Source: Candidatus Alkanophaga volatiphilum (GTDB lineage: Archaea > Halobacteriota > Syntropharchaeia > Alkanophagales > B39-G2). From it: a stretch of DNA of 32,904 bases. Below, piece by piece: positions 7,649 through 15,886 of the stretch. A program made the position numbers and the translations under genes. How positions within the stretch are numbered: position 1 is the first letter of the stretch; the number at the start of each line of letters is the position of its first letter. The stretch covers positions 1 to 32,904 of the forward strand of contig JAPHEE010000021.1 in the NCBI GenBank assembly GCA_029259545.1, given 5' to 3'. Under the pieces are notes generated by a model. The model was not told the DNA's origin, searched no databases, and saw nothing but the letters and a program-made list of their open reading frames with translations.

Positions 7649-8545
7649 ATGATCGAGGACACGTTTTGTGAAGCTTTTGACGGGCTTTTCGTGCGGCTGT
7701 GCGTGACCGCCGACGACGAGGAGCTTCTGAGGAGGGCGGCGTTCGGCGCGACGGCGCTGCCATGCACCGTTTTCGGCGAGTCCGAGGGAGGCGTTGAGTG
7801 CTTTCTGAGCGAGTCCGAGACGCCTGATGGGCGTAAGGGTGCTATTATCCAGATATGGACAAGTTACGACCCGAAGGACGTGCGGAGCTCCGTAGCTAAG
7901 TTGGAGTTCGAGCTTTCGAAGCGGGTGCGGCAGGGCATCTTGGTGGTGCCGACGACTGCGGTCTTTGATGCTCCGTTCGAGGGCGTGGAAGCGAAGGGGA
8001 AAATAGACACGATGCGACGCATCGGGCACTGCGGCGACGGCTACGAGACCATTGAGGAGCGACACGGACGTGAGGTCATCGTCGTCCCGATAATGATGGG
8101 CGAGTTCGTCATTGAGAGGCAGCTGAGTTATGGCGTCGGCGTGATGGGTGGGAACGTATGGTTCTTCTGCGATTCCATGCGTTCGGCTTTGGAGGCAGGA
8201 AGGCGTGCGGTCGCCGCCGTCGGCGGCGTTAAAGGCGCAGTAACTCCGTTCGATATCTGCTCCGCTGGCTCGAAGCCCGAAACGAAGTTCCCCGAAATCG
8301 GACCGACGACGAATCACCCGTTCTGCCCGACGCTCCGCAACCGCATCCCCGACTCCAAAGTGCCGGAGGGCGTTGCATCAATCCCGGAAATCGTGATAAA
8401 CGGCGTCTCGTTAGATGTCGTCAAGGAGGCAATGCGAGCTGCGATCAAGAGCGTCGAGGGCATGTCGGGCGTTCTCAAAATATCAGCGGGCAACTATGGC
8501 GGAAAGCTTGGGAAGCATAAGATTTACTTGAAGGAGCTTATTTGA
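7649..8545 (+). CDS. ftr: Formylmethanofuran:tetrahydromethanopterin formyltransferase
   Basis: The 298-residue protein is Ftr, a cytosolic enzyme moving the formyl group between methanofuran and tetrahydromethanopterin in the C1 branch of methanogenesis, its reversal, or the Wood-Ljungdahl pathway. The length is the family's standard. Visible landmarks are [11 protein letters not shown] at the N terminus, [71 protein letters not shown] and the C-terminal [27 protein letters not shown] lies a few bases before the ATG. It follows SepCysS after 148 bases and is followed by a CYTH protein 26 bases on. It is the clearest sign that the organism has methanogen-type C1 metabolism. Confidence 0.96.
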   Translation: MIEDTFCEAFDGLFVRLCVTADDEELLRRAAFGATALPCTVFGESEGGVECFLSESETPDGRKGAIIQIWTSYDPKDVRSSVAKLEFELSKRVRQGILVVPTTAVFDAPFEGVEAKGKIDTMRRIGHCGDGYETIEERHGREVIVVPIMMGEFVIERQLSYGVGVMGGNVWFFCDSMRSALEAGRRAVAAVGGVKGAVTPFDICSAGSKPETKFPEIGPTTNHPFCPTLRNRIPDSKVPEGVASIPEIVINGVSLDVVKEAMRAAIKSVEGMSGVLKISAGNYGGKLGKHKIYLKELI

Positions 8546-8571
8546 TGTGAGGCAAGAAACGGTACTACAAA

Positions 8572-9105
8572 ATGTTCGAAGTCGAAGTCAAAGCCAGAAT
8601 AGGCGAGGAGACGAGGAGGCTTGTCAGGGCACGTTGCAGGTTTTTGAGGGAGGAGCGGCACGTCGATATTTATTTTGATGCGCCGCACCGGCGGCTTGCG
8701 GATAGTGGGGAGGTTCTGCGGCTTCGCCAGATTGATGGGCGAGCGGTGTTGACTTATAAAAAGAAGAGGGTGAACGCTGACGTGCGAGTACGTGAAGAGA
8801 TCGAAGTCCATGTGGGGAATGGCGATGCCACCGCTGAAATCCTGAAAAGGCTGGGATTCAGAGTGTTGGCTGAAATAAGGAAGCGGCGGGAGATCTTTGA
8901 GCTTGGCGACTGTCAGATCTCACTCGACGACGTTGAAGGTCTCGGCGAATTCTTAGAGGTGGAACTGAAGTCCGAAAATGTTTCAGATGCCAAAAGCCGA
9001 ATACTTGCACTTCTAAGAGAACTCGGCATTAGTGACGACGCTGTGGAAAAACGCCCCTACATCCAACTTTATTTGGAAAAGTTCCCCAATGCTGATCGCT
9101 CGTAA
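8572..9105 (+). CDS. cyaB: CYTH domain protein, class IV adenylate cyclase-like (CyaB)
   Basis: A 177-residue CYTH (triphosphate tunnel) protein. The family's ExExK signature is at the start (EVEVK, residues 3-7). Inward-facing charged strands follow: HVDIYFDAP, EVLRLRQIDGRAVLTYKKK, VREEIEVHV, EIRKRREIFELGDCQISLDDVEGLGEFLEVELK. It ends with a short helical tail. Members either make cAMP (CyaB type) or hydrolyse triphosphates such as thiamine triphosphate or inorganic triphosphate; in archaea the true substrate is usually unproven. It lies 26 bases after ftr on the same strand, with a weak ribosome site, and converges on the kinase gene 9 bases beyond its end. Confidence 0.88.
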   Translation: MFEVEVKARIGEETRRLVRARCRFLREERHVDIYFDAPHRRLADSGEVLRLRQIDGRAVLTYKKKRVNADVRVREEIEVHVGNGDATAEILKRLGFRVLAEIRKRREIFELGDCQISLDDVEGLGEFLEVELKSENVSDAKSRILALLRELGISDDAVEKRPYIQLYLEKFPNADRS

Positions 9106-9113
9106 GTCGCAAG

Positions 9114-9698
9114 CTAATGCCGTAAATCGGACTTGTTCAACGCTTCAAGCCTGTGTGACCAGTCCAACCTACCTGGTTTATACTTTTTTCGCACTTCGTC
9201 CAACTTCCCGCTTTTAACTGCTTCAACAATTTCCCTGATGCAAGCTGCCACCTCCTCTACGCTTTTTCTGCTAGTGTCCACTTCGAAGACACGGTCGTCG
9301 CCACAAGCTTCCAAGGCTTCGACGAGAATAACGTCCAAGGCTTCAGCTTCAGCGTTCTCTCTAATTTTCCTTTCAGGGAAGCCCTCATTTCTGAGGCGCT
9401 CCACGAGCACGAGAGGGTCCGCCCTCAGAACAATGACGTAATCGGGAGCAACCAAGTGCGCAAGATGACTTTCTAGGAGCACATCCTCATTCATCGCCTC
9501 GACGAAATTACGCAGCTTATTCAGATCTGCAATGTAGCAGCCACGCTCCTCGTCGAAACCCTCGTAAAGCCGCTGCTCCTCCACTACTCTGTTAAGCTCG
9601 ACGAGTTTCAGCCTTAGAGTATCGCCATAGGTTCGCACGAATGCTCTGCATGCGCTGGTCTTCCCAGTACCCGGCGTCCCCGTCACTGCGATCTTCAT
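9114..9698 (-). CDS. Fap7/AK6-type adenylate kinase family protein
   Basis: A 194-residue P-loop nucleoside monophosphate kinase-like protein. ATG at 9698 is preferred over the adjoining GTG, giving MKIAVTGTPGTGKT with the Walker A loop at 7-14. Further landmarks are a short NMP-binding region (FDEERGCYIADLNKLRNFVE), LLESHLAHLVAPDYVIVLRADP, RLRNEGFPERKIRENAEAEALDVIL (lid-like segment) and FEVDTSRKSVEEV. This pattern matches archaeal homologues of eukaryotic Fap7/AK6, an ATPase that acts in small ribosomal subunit maturation and has weak adenylate kinase activity. A true archaeal-type adenylate kinase is encoded separately at 15241-15819. The last 35 residues (VRKKYKPGRLDWSHRL) are basic. Confidence 0.88.
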   Translation of the reverse strand: MKIAVTGTPGTGKTSACRAFVRTYGDTLRLKLVELNRVVEEQRLYEGFDEERGCYIADLNKLRNFVEAMNEDVLLESHLAHLVAPDYVIVLRADPLVLVERLRNEGFPERKIRENAEAEALDVILVEALEACGDDRVFEVDTSRKSVEEVAACIREIVEAVKSGKLDEVRKKYKPGRLDWSHRLEALNKSDLRH

Positions 9699-9861
9699 CA
9701 CTACTTCTAATAGACATGTAAGAAGTAAAACTGCCCTGCCGTAGCTGGAACTTGCTCATGGCGTATATTTCGCTGAAACCGCAGAAAGCATTGAAATTGC
9801 AAGTCTGAGCGTCGAGAAGCAATCTCATATCGTCCCTCCGTTTAATAAGTCCTTTATACGG

Positions 9862-10170
9862 TGCTTTCATTCAATCCCGAACCGGATCGAGGGAATGAAA
9901 GAAGAGAAAAAGCCATTGCAATCAGTGAATGTATTGGCATTGACCCGATGAGAAATTCGATACAAAGCTGATCGCGCAGAGTGCTTGATTTCCACTCAAA
10001 AGCGTTGTGGAGGGCGAAATAGAGAAGTTAAAGAAGTGACTCGAGCTTTCGGTGATGCAAAAGTTGGAAGGGGGTTATGTCAGCTTCTCCCGTCTGAAGA
10101 GGGAGCTTGCCTCGCAAGGGTGCCGACCCGGTCATCGAGCCGATCAGGACGGCTGACCCCGCCCCTCATC
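9862..10170 (+). pseudogene. Coding-like debris, possible decayed small gene
   Basis: Three short plus-strand frames read like protein but no intact gene exists: FNPEPDRGNERREKAIAISE followed by CIGIDPMRNSIQS and a stop; FPLKSVVEGEIEKLKK and a stop near 10039; and VMQKLEGGYVSFSRLKRE continuing to a stop near 10170. Together they suggest one gene of about 100 residues broken by a frameshift and a stop, or unrelated chance reads. I do not recognise a family. An inverted repeat, CTTTCATTC/GAATGAAAG, lies at about 9865-9902. Confidence 0.3.
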
Positions 10171-10224
10171 GGGCTGGAAATCTGGCAAAGCCGCTCCAGC
10201 CCACGAGAACATACACCAAACACA

Positions 10225-10230
10225 TATAAA
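10225..10230 (+). promoter_or_regulatory. TATA box upstream of a tiny ORF
   Basis: CACATATAAAAAC on the plus strand. Expected initiation near 10252 would give a leader of about 30 bases carrying CAGGAGTG before the ATG at 10282. Confidence 0.4.
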
Positions 10231-10281
10231 AACTTCCGCCCTCCCCTGACAGGGGCTCCCCCGGCGGCAGGAGTGTGAAAC

Positions 10282-10344
10282 ATGGTAGTGACAACAGACG
10301 AGTTGTTGAAGAGCGGGAAAGCGGAAGAACCAGCTGATAATTAG
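10282..10344 (+). CDS. Possible 20-residue small protein
   Basis: The ORF encodes MVVTTDELLKSGKAEEPADN. It is preceded by an AGGAGTG ribosome site and a TATA box at a natural distance. The peptide is acidic and has no recognisable family. It could be a genuine microprotein, a leader peptide or the surviving start of a decayed gene. It is not continued in another frame in any way I can recognise. The nitrilase gene on the opposite strand ends 66 bases further on. Confidence 0.25.
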   Translation: MVVTTDELLKSGKAEEPADN

Positions 10345-10409
10345 ACTGTAAGCAGCATTAAAAGTGCTCTTGACATGACTGAATACAAGTTTAGTCGATT
10401 GCTGTATCA

Positions 10410-11111
10410 TCAAAGGTTTATGACTGCAAGTTCTTCGCACTCTTTTGCTTCGTACATAAGTCCTTGGGGAGTGATCACAGCACTCTTGCTCACCACCTTC
10501 TTTCCCTTAAAGGTCCCGACCCTTGATACCTTTACCACCACAACTCCGAACTCTCGCGCTATTTTCTCGGATAGGGGGTGCCCTTCGACTTTCGGGTGCG
10601 TCGGGTCGGTGAGCGAGATCGGGAGGAAGACTATGTCGGAGCGGGCGGCGACTTCGCTTCTCGTCCTCTCGTAGATAACATCGGCGCAGATTAAGATGCC
10701 TGCTGTTCCGAATTCAGTATTAAAAGTGACAATTTCATCCCCTCCTTTTATTCCTAAAGCTCTCTCCTCGGGGGTTGGGTGGCGTTTTCGATATTTTGCA
10801 ACGAGCTGCCCTTTGCGGAACACGAAGCACGTATTGTAGAAGTGCGAGATGTCCTTTTCGATCACACTCCCCCCGATCAAGTATCCGGGGAAGTGGACGC
10901 TTGCCCTCCGGAGCATGCGGATTGCTGGTTTCCCAGCTTCCCTGTAAGCGTCTTCGACGCTCCAGTCCTTCTTAAAGTCACCACCCGGCATCGCAAAGAA
11001 CTCAGGGAGGACGAAGAAGTCAGCATCCGCCTTAACTACCGCTTCGTATGCCCACTTGATATTCTCATGCGGGTCTCCACGGTCTTCCATTTGGTATATT
11101 GCCACCCTCAT
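10410..11111 (-). CDS. Carbon-nitrogen hydrolase (nitrilase superfamily)
   Basis: A 233-residue nitrilase-superfamily amidohydrolase with the Glu-Lys-Cys triad: Glu in LPEFFAMP (about residue 37), Lys in AKYRKRHPTPEE (about 107) and Cys in ILICADVIYE (about 141). Substrate class cannot be fixed from sequence; relatives include N-carbamoyl-beta-alanine amidase, omega-amidase and many uncharacterised archaeal proteins. It begins nine bases after the purC stop on the same strand, so the two are probably co-transcribed, though no purine-pathway role follows from that. At 233 residues it is slightly shorter than typical 260-280-residue members. Confidence 0.88.
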   Translation of the reverse strand: MRVAIYQMEDRGDPHENIKWAYEAVVKADADFFVLPEFFAMPGGDFKKDWSVEDAYREAGKPAIRMLRRASVHFPGYLIGGSVIEKDISHFYNTCFVFRKGQLVAKYRKRHPTPEERALGIKGGDEIVTFNTEFGTAGILICADVIYERTRSEVAARSDIVFLPISLTDPTHPKVEGHPLSEKIAREFGVVVVKVSRVGTFKGKKVVSKSAVITPQGLMYEAKECEELAVINL

Positions 11112-11120
11112 CTTTTCGTC

Positions 11121-11879
11121 TCATGCGTCGAGTGGCGAGCCGCAGATCCGCCTGTAAACGTCCAAGTAAACGCTCGACAGGTCCCCTTTGTCCTCTCTGA
11201 AAACGTCCTTGTCTAAGCTCACGATTTCGCCGCGCTCATAGGCGGCGGCGTCCCAGAAGCGGCAAACGTCTGGCGTTCCCACCTCATCGGCGAGTAAGAT
11301 CTCCCCGCCTCGGCTCCTTCCGAACTCCAACTTAAAGTCCGCAAGAATTATACCTCGCTCGCGTAGAAACTCGCTCATCACATCATTCACCCGCAGCGTA
11401 GTCTTCTTCACGAATTCGAGCTCATCGTCGGCGAGCCACCCCCGCTCTAAAATCTCTGCTTCGCTTATCGGGCGATCTACTTCTTCAAACTTCGTCGTGA
11501 ACTCGACAAACGGTCTCTTCAACGGCTCGCCCTTGCGCAAGCGTCGCTGCTCATCAAGCCTCAACTCGCCCCGCTCGTAGCGCCGCCACAGCGACCCATA
11601 GAGATAATTCCGGCAGAGCACCTCCACTGGAATTATTTCGAGACGCTCCGCCACTAGGCAGTTCGGTGGCGCAAAACGCTTGAAGTGCGTTCTCACGCCT
11701 GCTGCCTCCAACCGCTTGAACCAGAAGCAAGAAAGGCGGCAGCAGACCTCCCCTTTTTTCGGGAACTCCCCGCTCTTCTGCCCATCAAATGCCGTCACTC
11801 TATCGGTGAACACGAAGACGATGTTGCCCTCGTCATCCAGATAAATGTCTTTTGCCTTCCCTGCTCGCAGGAACTTCAT
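11121..11879 (-). CDS. purC: Phosphoribosylaminoimidazole-succinocarboxamide synthase (PurC)
   Basis: SAICAR synthetase of purine synthesis, joining CAIR and aspartate with ATP. About 252 residues from ATG at 11879; a GTG three codons upstream is possible. Landmarks: RAGKAKDIYLDDEGNIVFVFTDRVTAFDG (nucleotide-binding start), IIPVEVLCRNYLYGSLWRRYERG, FVEFTTKFEEVDRPISE, and near the end the ILADFKLEFGRS and LADEVGTPDVCRFWDA blocks that carry family-wide substrate and metal residues. Length and motif order are normal. It heads a two-gene unit with the nitrilase and has a TATA box about 42-48 bases upstream, divergent from the synthase gene at 12021. Confidence 0.95.
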   Translation of the reverse strand: MKFLRAGKAKDIYLDDEGNIVFVFTDRVTAFDGQKSGEFPKKGEVCCRLSCFWFKRLEAAGVRTHFKRFAPPNCLVAERLEIIPVEVLCRNYLYGSLWRRYERGELRLDEQRRLRKGEPLKRPFVEFTTKFEEVDRPISEAEILERGWLADDELEFVKKTTLRVNDVMSEFLRERGIILADFKLEFGRSRGGEILLADEVGTPDVCRFWDAAAYERGEIVSLDKDVFREDKGDLSSVYLDVYRRICGSPLDA

Positions 11880-11920
11880 TTCTCGCACCCTGACCCATGA
11901 ACAATGTTCCTCAACTCATG

Positions 11921-11927
11921 TTATAAT
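11921..11927 (-). promoter_or_regulatory. TATA box for purC
   Basis: ATTATAA on the minus strand, 42-48 bases before the purC ATG. A separate T-rich box, TTTTTTATC at about 11957-11966 on the plus strand, is placed to drive the divergent synthase gene starting at 12021. Confidence 0.5.
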
Positions 11928-12020
11928 GTCATTATTGTCACGGCGCGCATGGAAACTTTTTTATCCTGCCATATCAATTGAGTGGGGTGGTTAAAAGGAT
12001 GTCGGCGGGCAGGGGTCAAA

Positions 12021-13265
12021 ATGTTTAGGCGATACGAGGACATGCCGAAGATAAAATTACCGGAGGGCCACGAGGTTTTCATCAGCGATTCCACGATCCG
12101 CGAGGGTGCGCAGATGCCTGGCATCGTCATGAAAAAAGAGCATAAGGTCAAGATTTACGAGTTCTTGCATGAAATCGGCATAGAGAAGACAGAAACTTTC
12201 CTTTACAACGAAAGCGACCGGCAGGCTGTGAAGGAGATGCTGGACCTCGGTTACAAAAAGCCAGAAGTCACAGGCTGGGCACGGGCGAATCCCGGCGACA
12301 TAGATTTGGTGCTCCGCATGGACCTTCCAGAGACCGGAATTTTGATGTCAGTTTCTGATGCCCACATCTTTGACAAAATAGGCTTTAAGAGGCGGGAGGA
12401 GGCTGCGGAACGCTACCTGAAAGCGTTGGACTATGCACTGGCACATGGGCTGCGGGTGCGCTGCCACCTCGAAGACATAACAAGGGCGGACATCGAGGGC
12501 TTCGTGTTACCATTTGTCAAGGAAATCCTTGAGCGAGACAAAAACGTCATCCTTCGCATCTGCGACACGCTCAACTACGGCATCCCGTTCATGGCGGAGT
12601 TCCCCTACAGCATCCCAAAGATTATAGTCACGTTCAAGGAGATGGGCGCCAAGAACATCGAGCTGCACATCCACGACGACTTCGGCATGGGCACGACAAT
12701 ATCGCTCGCCGGGCTCTGGTACGGCGCAAACTGGTGCAACGCCACGTTCCTCGGGATGGGCGAGCGGGCGGGCGTCGCCGAGCTCGAAAAAATCTTGGCA
12801 TTCCTCGAATTCCGAGTCGAGGGCTTCCACAAGTACAACTTGGGGTGCCTGTCGAGGTTCGCCGAGTACATGGAGCAGGAGGTCGGCATCAGAATCCCGA
12901 AGAACAAGGCGGTCGTCGGCGAGAACGTCTTCGCCCACGAGAGCGGCATCCACACCGACGGCGTCCTCAAAAACCCGTTCACTTACGAGCCGTTCCCGCC
13001 GGAGCTCGTCGGCGCAAAACGCCACTTCATCATCGGCCCCACCTCCGGCACGAGCGTCATCAAGCATAAAGTCGAGCAGATACTCGGTGAGCTCCTCGGC
13101 ACGAACCTCACCCTTGATAAAAGCGACGCACGGCTAAAAGCGCTCCAAGACTTCATCAAAAGCTCGTACGAAGGCGGCAGAAGCTCCTGTTTCTCCGATA
13201 GTGAGCTCGAAACGCTCGTGCGTCATTTCTTCGCAGACCTGCTTCAAGGTGACTCAGGCGTATGA
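12021..13265 (+). CDS. HMGL-family acyl-CoA condensing enzyme (homocitrate synthase-like)
   Basis: About 414 residues from ATG at 12021; an upstream GTG at 11982 is less likely. It is a DRE-TIM metallolyase related to isopropylmalate, homocitrate and citramalate synthases, enzymes that condense acetyl-CoA with a 2-oxoacid. The usual start motif appears as ISDSTIREGAQMPG (an atypical form of DTTLRDGEQ). The metal site includes LHIHDDFGMG, and LGMGERAGVAELE and NVFAHESGIHTDGVLKNPFTYEPF are the conserved C-terminal part. The LeuA regulatory domain is absent, which argues against isopropylmalate synthase. Homocitrate synthase (coenzyme B side-chain synthesis) or a Re-type citrate synthase are both reasonable; sequence alone does not decide. 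The downstream RCK-DHH gene starts 119 bases on. Confidence 0.85.
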   Translation: MFRRYEDMPKIKLPEGHEVFISDSTIREGAQMPGIVMKKEHKVKIYEFLHEIGIEKTETFLYNESDRQAVKEMLDLGYKKPEVTGWARANPGDIDLVLRMDLPETGILMSVSDAHIFDKIGFKRREEAAERYLKALDYALAHGLRVRCHLEDITRADIEGFVLPFVKEILERDKNVILRICDTLNYGIPFMAEFPYSIPKIIVTFKEMGAKNIELHIHDDFGMGTTISLAGLWYGANWCNATFLGMGERAGVAELEKILAFLEFRVEGFHKYNLGCLSRFAEYMEQEVGIRIPKNKAVVGENVFAHESGIHTDGVLKNPFTYEPFPPELVGAKRHFIIGPTSGTSVIKHKVEQILGELLGTNLTLDKSDARLKALQDFIKSSYEGGRSSCFSDSELETLVRHFFADLLQGDSGV

Positions 13266-13384
13266 GACCCCCTATTTCTTACTTTCAGCTTGATTGCCTT
13301 TGTTCAAGGACTTCGGTCAGTGAGAGGGTTAAAAAGCTTTTGAGCCTTTTGAGGAGCGAAAATATTTTAAGACCCGTAACATGA

Positions 13385-14890
13385 TTGTTAGAGAGAGCCT
13401 CTGGGAGGAGGTGTGTTACGGTCGGCGAGGGGGAGCTGGCAAGCGAGAGTGAGCGGGAGCGAAGTAAGTGCTTAATATTAGGGTGTGGAAGCTTAGGGTT
13501 CGCGGTCGCTCGTGAATTGAAAGATCGGGGCTTTGACGTGCATGTCGTGGACATAGATGAGACGAGGCTAGAGTTTCTAAAGCAAGAGGGATTTAATACG
13601 CTCGTCTGTGACATAAGAGAAGAAAACACCGCTAAGGAGCTGATGAAGCAAAACTGCGATTTCGACGTGATTTTCATCTTGAGCAACAATGTCGAGACGA
13701 ACAGGCTGGCGCTCCTGAACATAAAAAAGGAATTCCCCGAGGCTTATGTCATCGTCCGAGCAACTGACTCCAAAGAGAAGGATGAGCTGGAAAGGCTTGG
13801 CGCCGACATCGTCCTCTTCCCGCTGGATGTCATCACGGAGGCGGCAGTACGGCAAGTCGAACGCCTCAAAACCGAAAAGTTGCTGAAAAAGCTCATACGC
13901 ACGATAAAGAGCGTAGGGGATGCAGAAAAGTTCGGAATAGTCGTACATGACAACCCTGACCCGGATGCGATAGCGTCCGCTCTTGCGCTCAGGCACATAA
14001 TGAAGGAGAAAGGGGTCTGCGCAGACATACTTTATGGTGGCATCATCGGGCATCAAGTGAACAGGGCGTTCGTGAACCTACTAGGCATAGAAATGCGAAG
14101 GATTGAGGACGGCGTTCTGAGTGAGTATTCGAAGTTTGCGCTCGTTGATACGGCGGTGCCCGGCTCTAACAACTCGTTGCCAGCGGACACGAAAGTGAGT
14201 ATAATCATAGACCATCACCCCGCAGGTAATGGCGTCGATGCGGAGTTTTGCGACATAAGGGAAGAGTTGGGCGCGACTTCCACGATATTAGCCAAATACT
14301 TGCGGTGGCTGAACATTCCAGTGGATAAAGTTCTTGCAACTGCCCTCCTGTATGGCATAAAGACCGACACTAATGGGTTCAAGCGCAATGCGCACCCTGA
14401 GGACTTTATCGCCGCGGCTTTCCTTTACCCAAAGGTTGATAGGGAGCTGCTCGACCAAATAGAGACGCCGCCGGTTTCAGCAGAGACGATAAACATCATA
14501 GGGAAGGCTATCCAAAACAGGAAGATAAAACACAGCTACTTGATTTCGAACGTTGGGTACATAGCCAACCGGGATGCGTTAGCGCAAGCTGCTGACTACT
14601 TGCTGAACCTCGAAGGTGTCACCGTCGCTATCGTGATAGGGATGAACGATGAGAACATTTATGTTTCGGGGCGAAGTAAGGACATCCGAGTGAACCTCGG
14701 TGAGGCTTTCAGGCAAGCTTTCAGCAAGATAGGGTCGGCGGGCGGACATTCGACGACGGCGGCGGCGCAAATACCCCTCGGGCTGTTCAGCGGCGTCAAA
14801 GAGAAGGACACTCTAATAAAGCTTGCAGAGGACGCCATAACCAAAAGGTTCCTTACAGTAATCGGTGTGGAGAACGATAGCAAAAGTTGA
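13385..14890 (+). CDS. RCK_N (TrkA-N) and DHH/DHHA1 phosphoesterase fusion
   Basis: A 501-residue fusion. Residues 28-150 are a Rossmann RCK_N domain (ILGCGSLGFAVA, then VVDIDE, the NAD(H)-type acidic end of beta 2). Residues 180-345 are a DHH phosphoesterase domain with HDNPDPDA (188-195), VDTAVPG (254-260) and the DHH triad at 276-278 in IIIDHHPAGN. Residues 360-490 are DHHA1 with GSAGGHSTTAAAQIP (GGH at 453-455). DHH-DHHA1 enzymes of this kind cleave nanoRNA or cyclic dinucleotides; the RCK part may sense nucleotides or nicotinamide cofactor. The start is doubtful: TTG at 13385 is the only standard start codon in frame before the RCK motif. Similar fusions occur in many archaea. Confidence 0.9.
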   Translation: MLERASGRRCVTVGEGELASESERERSKCLILGCGSLGFAVARELKDRGFDVHVVDIDETRLEFLKQEGFNTLVCDIREENTAKELMKQNCDFDVIFILSNNVETNRLALLNIKKEFPEAYVIVRATDSKEKDELERLGADIVLFPLDVITEAAVRQVERLKTEKLLKKLIRTIKSVGDAEKFGIVVHDNPDPDAIASALALRHIMKEKGVCADILYGGIIGHQVNRAFVNLLGIEMRRIEDGVLSEYSKFALVDTAVPGSNNSLPADTKVSIIIDHHPAGNGVDAEFCDIREELGATSTILAKYLRWLNIPVDKVLATALLYGIKTDTNGFKRNAHPEDFIAAAFLYPKVDRELLDQIETPPVSAETINIIGKAIQNRKIKHSYLISNVGYIANRDALAQAADYLLNLEGVTVAIVIGMNDENIYVSGRSKDIRVNLGEAFRQAFSKIGSAGGHSTTAAAQIPLGLFSGVKEKDTLIKLAEDAITKRFLTVIGVENDSKS

Positions 14891-15001
14891 TTTCGCTGCT
14901 GCCCTGAGCCGAATCTTTTACCTGTGTTGCACAGCTTTAGTTAAGATAATTAATTTCCTCAAAGCTACTATGAAGCGTCGCTTGTCGGTGGGTGAGGAAG
15001 C

Positions 15002-15238
15002 ATGAGGGACGAGAAGAGGAGCTGCCTGAAGTGCAAGCATTACGTCATGTCTTGCGAGGTCGAGGAGAGAGGGCGGACATGCTTTGACTTCTGCGAAGTG
15101 CGTGGACCCCTGCCAACTGCCGCGTTTTCATTTCACGATATCTGCTGCGCGCCGGACACCACATTCTGCATGCAAGCCTTTACATGTCTTGAGGAAATTG
15201 CTGAGAGTTGCGAATATTACGAGGAGAGGGAGGAGTGA
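15002..15238 (+). CDS. Small cysteine-rich protein of unknown function
   Basis: A 78-residue protein with ten cysteines: C8, C11, C18, C27, C31, C48, C49, C56, C62 and C70. The first pair is C-x2-C-KHY, resembling a zinc or iron-sulfur knuckle. The C-terminal end is strongly acidic (EYYEEREE). There is no signal peptide or membrane segment. GGTGAGG lies a few bases before the ATG. The stop is followed after two bases by the adkA ATG, so the two genes are translationally coupled. I do not recognise the family. Metal binding is inferred only from cysteine content. Confidence 0.75.
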   Translation: MRDEKRSCLKCKHYVMSCEVEERGRTCFDFCEVRGPLPTAAFSFHDICCAPDTTFCMQAFTCLEEIAESCEYYEEREE

Positions 15239-15240
15239 GG

Positions 15241-15819
15241 ATGGCAGTGGTTATTGTCACAGGAATTCCAGGCGTTGGCTCTTCGACCGTGTTGAGAGAG
15301 GCGTTTAAGCTGGATGAGTCGCTCTCTAAGGAGTTCGTGGTTGTAAACTACGGAGACGTAATGCTCGAAGTCGCTCGCGGTAAGAACCTCGTGGAGCACC
15401 GGGATCAGTTGAGGAAGCTGCCCGACGAGACGCAGCGTGAGATCCAGAAGCTCGCATGCGAGAAAATCGCAACGCTCGGCAAGAATGTAATCGTAGACAC
15501 GCACTGCACGATAAAAACGCCGGCGGGCTACCTCCCCGGGCTTCCGGAGTGGGTTTTGAAATCGCTAAAGCCTAAACAGCTTGTCATCGTCGAGGCGAGC
15601 CCCGAAGAAATAATGAGGCGCCGAGCCACCGACGAGACGCGACAGCGGGACGTCGAGAGGGAAAGGGAAATAGAGGAGCATCAGAACATGAACAGGGCGG
15701 CGGCGATGGCTTACGCCGCACTTACAGGCGCATGCGTAAAGATCATTGAAAATCACGACGGCGCCGTCGAGGAGGCTGCTAAAGAGTTTTTGGAGCTGCT
15801 TAGGCTCGTTAAGGATTGA
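15241..15819 (+). CDS. adkA: Archaeal-type adenylate kinase
   Basis: The 192-residue protein is the archaeal AdkA type, interconverting ATP, AMP and ADP. The P-loop is GIPGVGSST at about 8-16, the variant typical of AdkA. NYGDVMLEVA, RDQLRKLPDETQREIQKLA, VIVDTHCTIKTPAGYLPGLPEWVL and RRRATDETRQRD (lid arginines) follow in family order. The start is placed at 15241 because GGAGTGAGG lies just before it and because it makes AVVIVTGIPG the N terminus, as in relatives. In many archaea adkA lies near secY and ribosomal protein genes; here it is instead coupled to a Cys-rich gene. Confidence 0.95.
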   Translation: MAVVIVTGIPGVGSSTVLREAFKLDESLSKEFVVVNYGDVMLEVARGKNLVEHRDQLRKLPDETQREIQKLACEKIATLGKNVIVDTHCTIKTPAGYLPGLPEWVLKSLKPKQLVIVEASPEEIMRRRATDETRQRDVEREREIEEHQNMNRAAAMAYAALTGACVKIIENHDGAVEEAAKEFLELLRLVKD

Positions 15820-15886
15820 TGTAGCTTGTTGAGGGAGATAGTTAGGAGCGAACGCACGCAGCACATTAATAATCACGCTCACTTAC

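Noticed and set aside
7628-8317. A 229-codon minus-strand frame over ftr
   Set aside because: Shadow of ftr, whose sense-strand protein is complete and conserved.
9592-9870. A 92-codon minus-strand frame upstream of and overlapping the Fap7-like gene
   Set aside because: It overlaps the kinase in another frame and has no recognisable motif or ribosome site.
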